DNA of 64,000 bases, taken from contig JASEVX010000007.1 in NCBI GenBank assembly GCA_031761405.1, positions 33,025,677 to 33,089,676 of the forward strand. The letters are read 5' to 3'. Within the stretch, counting starts at the first letter, position 1, and each line of letters begins with the position of its first letter. Positions 27,101 to 30,100 of this stretch are shown in pieces. A program made the translations under genes and the position numbers. The DNA is from Serripes groenlandicus. Its lineage: Eukaryota > Mollusca > Bivalvia > Cardiida > Cardiidae. The notes beneath the pieces are model-generated. The model did no database searches, was not told the origin of the DNA, and worked only from the letters and a program-made list of their open reading frames with translations.

Positions 27101-30100
27101 GATCTGTCTGGTTTGCGAAAGGAACCAAGCTCTCATGGATATCTAACTACTGTAATAATTGTAATTATACAGTTAAGTTTGATTGAGGTACAATCAAAAC
27201 TGAAGACTGTATCGCGTTCACAAGCAATTGTTTACGGACAGACAACGGACACCACACCACGGCATAAGCTCTTCTGGCCTTTGGCCAGTAGAGCTAGAAA
27301 CAAGATGATTTTTGAAGTTTTCACTGTATATTCATATAATGAAATCAAGCCCCACCCCCTGACAGCCATGTTTTTCAAAGGATGGGAATAATTTTAACAA
27401 ATCTTTGTGGAGGGTCACCAAAGACATATTTGTACCAAATTATCTTTAAATCGGGTCCGTACTTTTGAACAAGAAGATTTTTATAGTTTTAACAATGTAC
27501 ATATAAGGAAAACAAGCCCCCCCCTTTTCACCTCTGATTGGTGCGTAAGCGAGATAAAAAGTAGATCTTGCTCATGAGCCATTTCTCTTTTTCTACAATG
27601 TTTTCAAAAGTTGTCAGCTGCAGAAGCATCAAAGCATGTCTGTAGCTGGGAAAGGGGGGTTAACAGATGTTTCAATCTGTCTATACAGTCCATTCTCTTC
27701 TTGGATGGAGAGTTAAAAATTAATATATTGTGTAAAGGGTTAACCCTTTACCACGCACAGATGCCTCTGCAGTAGATGACTTTTGAAAACATTGTGGCAA
27801 AAGTAGAAATTGCTTATTTCTGTTTTTGCCACAATGTTTTCAATTATTTCCAGTAATTATGGAGTCATTTATAGAGATTTTCCGTATTTTTGACTAGATG
27901 TTTGTAGTCATCTACTGCAGATTTGTTGTATACCGTAAAGGGTTAAATGTCTTCTTTAACCCTTTCCCACATACAGAAAAATGCGTCTATAAAGGTTAAC
28001 CCTTTACCTCATATAGATGCTTTCTCACGCATCTGCAGCCGACGGCCTTTTGAAAATGAGAAATTGCTCAAAACAAGATATTTTTGAGAAGCTATTTTTA
28101 AAGTTGTCTGCTATAGATTTGCTGTTTGAGGGAAAGGGTTAACTGTCTTCCCCCAGTTCCTGGTTGCAGATATAGCGGTAATAGGATACAGGAAGTATTC
28201 TGTCCTTATCATCAGGAAACAGTATACCCCATCAACAATGAACGGGATGAGGACAGATGACTTCTATAAAACATCATAACACAAATAATTATAATGAAAA
28301 TATCTATGATGAAAGTATATATTTTTTTTTCAATCGAGTTGAAAACATTGAGGGAAAATTAAAGGAATTGCTCATAATGCCACAATTTTTTCAAAAAAAG
28401 TTGTCTGCTGTGGAATTTTAAACAGATTATTTTTGAAGCCTCTGCGTCTGACAACTTTAAGTATATATTGTGGGAAAAGGAGAAAATTGTCAAAATAAAT
28501 ACTGGTACATTTGTAATTTCTCTTTTTCCAACAACTTCTTTTTTACTCATTAGATATCAAAATTATACTGGTGATTTTCCTTTTCCCAATTTCTTTTTTA
28601 CTCTACAGACATCGAATATATTTTTCAGATAATATTACAAAGCAACTACATAAAAATGCAGCTAATCAGATATCACCAGGTGATATTATGTTACACCATT
28701 GCTATATAACAATTTAACAAACATCCTGCTTCTTGAGATGTTAATACCATTCAACAATTAACCATCTAACATTTACCCTCATATTGAAAACTTTCAACTT
28801 TTACTTCTACTGTGTATATAATGATATACTATACTGCTTATTTAAATATTATGCATAAAAAATCTGCGATATTTTTAATTATACAGTCTCTTGTAATTCT
28901 AATATTGAATGGCTATGTACATTGTATGTGTTATTGAGATGTTTTATATGTGTGTTTGTACATAGATGAGACTTAAATAAAGATAATATATATATATATA
29001 TTGACAGATGTTTCTACAGCAGACAACACTTTCGGAAAAGGGATAATTGCTCAAAGCTTGCAATTCTTTCCTATCCTCACAATGTATTTAAATTTAAATT
29101 CAACACCTATATTTCTACATACAGGTATTTCAATACTTATCACATGTGCTTTCCAAGCAGATGAGTTTAAATTTACCTTTCATGGAAAGGATTAATCTGC
29201 AAATTAATTATCCCATTTCCCACATTCAAAATACAAGCATCAGACAGCTTCGAAAACATTTAACCCTTTCCCTCATACGACAATTTTGCAGCAGACAACT
29301 TTGAACATAATAGAAAATCTCTATATAAATTGAATGAATAACCTATGACTAAAAGTGGAAAACACTGTGGCAAAAGGAGAAATTGCTTGTTTTGAGCAAT
29401 TTTTTCTTTTGACATTATGTTTTCAAAAAGCCGTCTGTTGCAGAAGCGTCTATATGAGGCGTCAGAAAGTGTCTATATGAGGGAAAAGGTTAAACAAAAA
29501 TATGGAAAAGTTCTTTAAAAAAGTAAACTTAATATTGAATAAATTCAATAATGCAAGAAATATTGCCAGAAAGGGTCTGTATGTGTGAAAGTGTAAATAT
29601 GTTATTTTTTCTTAAATCCAAGAAAAAATGAGTTAACCCTTTCCCTCATATGACAATTCTGCAGCAGACGACTTTGAACATATTTTGTCAAAAAATGGAA
29701 AATCTCTATAATTGAATTTAACCTATGACTAAAAGTGGAAAACATTGTTGCAAAAGCCGTCTGCTGCAGAGGGGTCCGAAAGCGTCTATATGAGGGAAAG
29801 GGTTAATATTAAAATAAAAATAAAAATATTAGAACTTTTGCTTATTGTCCTGTTACCATTTACTGGGACTTTTTTTTTTGGATTTTTTTATCCCATTGTC
29901 AAAATACCTACCCCATCATTTTCTCCAGCCCATGCCAAGGCCATGGCATACTTTGTCTCATTTGTAAAGGTATACTGAAAATGGAAAAAATATAATAATA
30001 TCACACTAGTTACCCCCTTTTCCACATACAACAAATATGAGCAATTTGTCATTTTGCCACAGTTTTTTCCAAAATCTTCTACAGGTTGGAAAGCGTTACT

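Noticed and set aside
28141..28275. Plus-strand reading frame over the candidate cassette exon
   Set aside because: Open for ~40 codons, but it has no gene context on the plus strand and lies inside the minus-strand sortilin transcription unit. The minus reading has matching exon phases.
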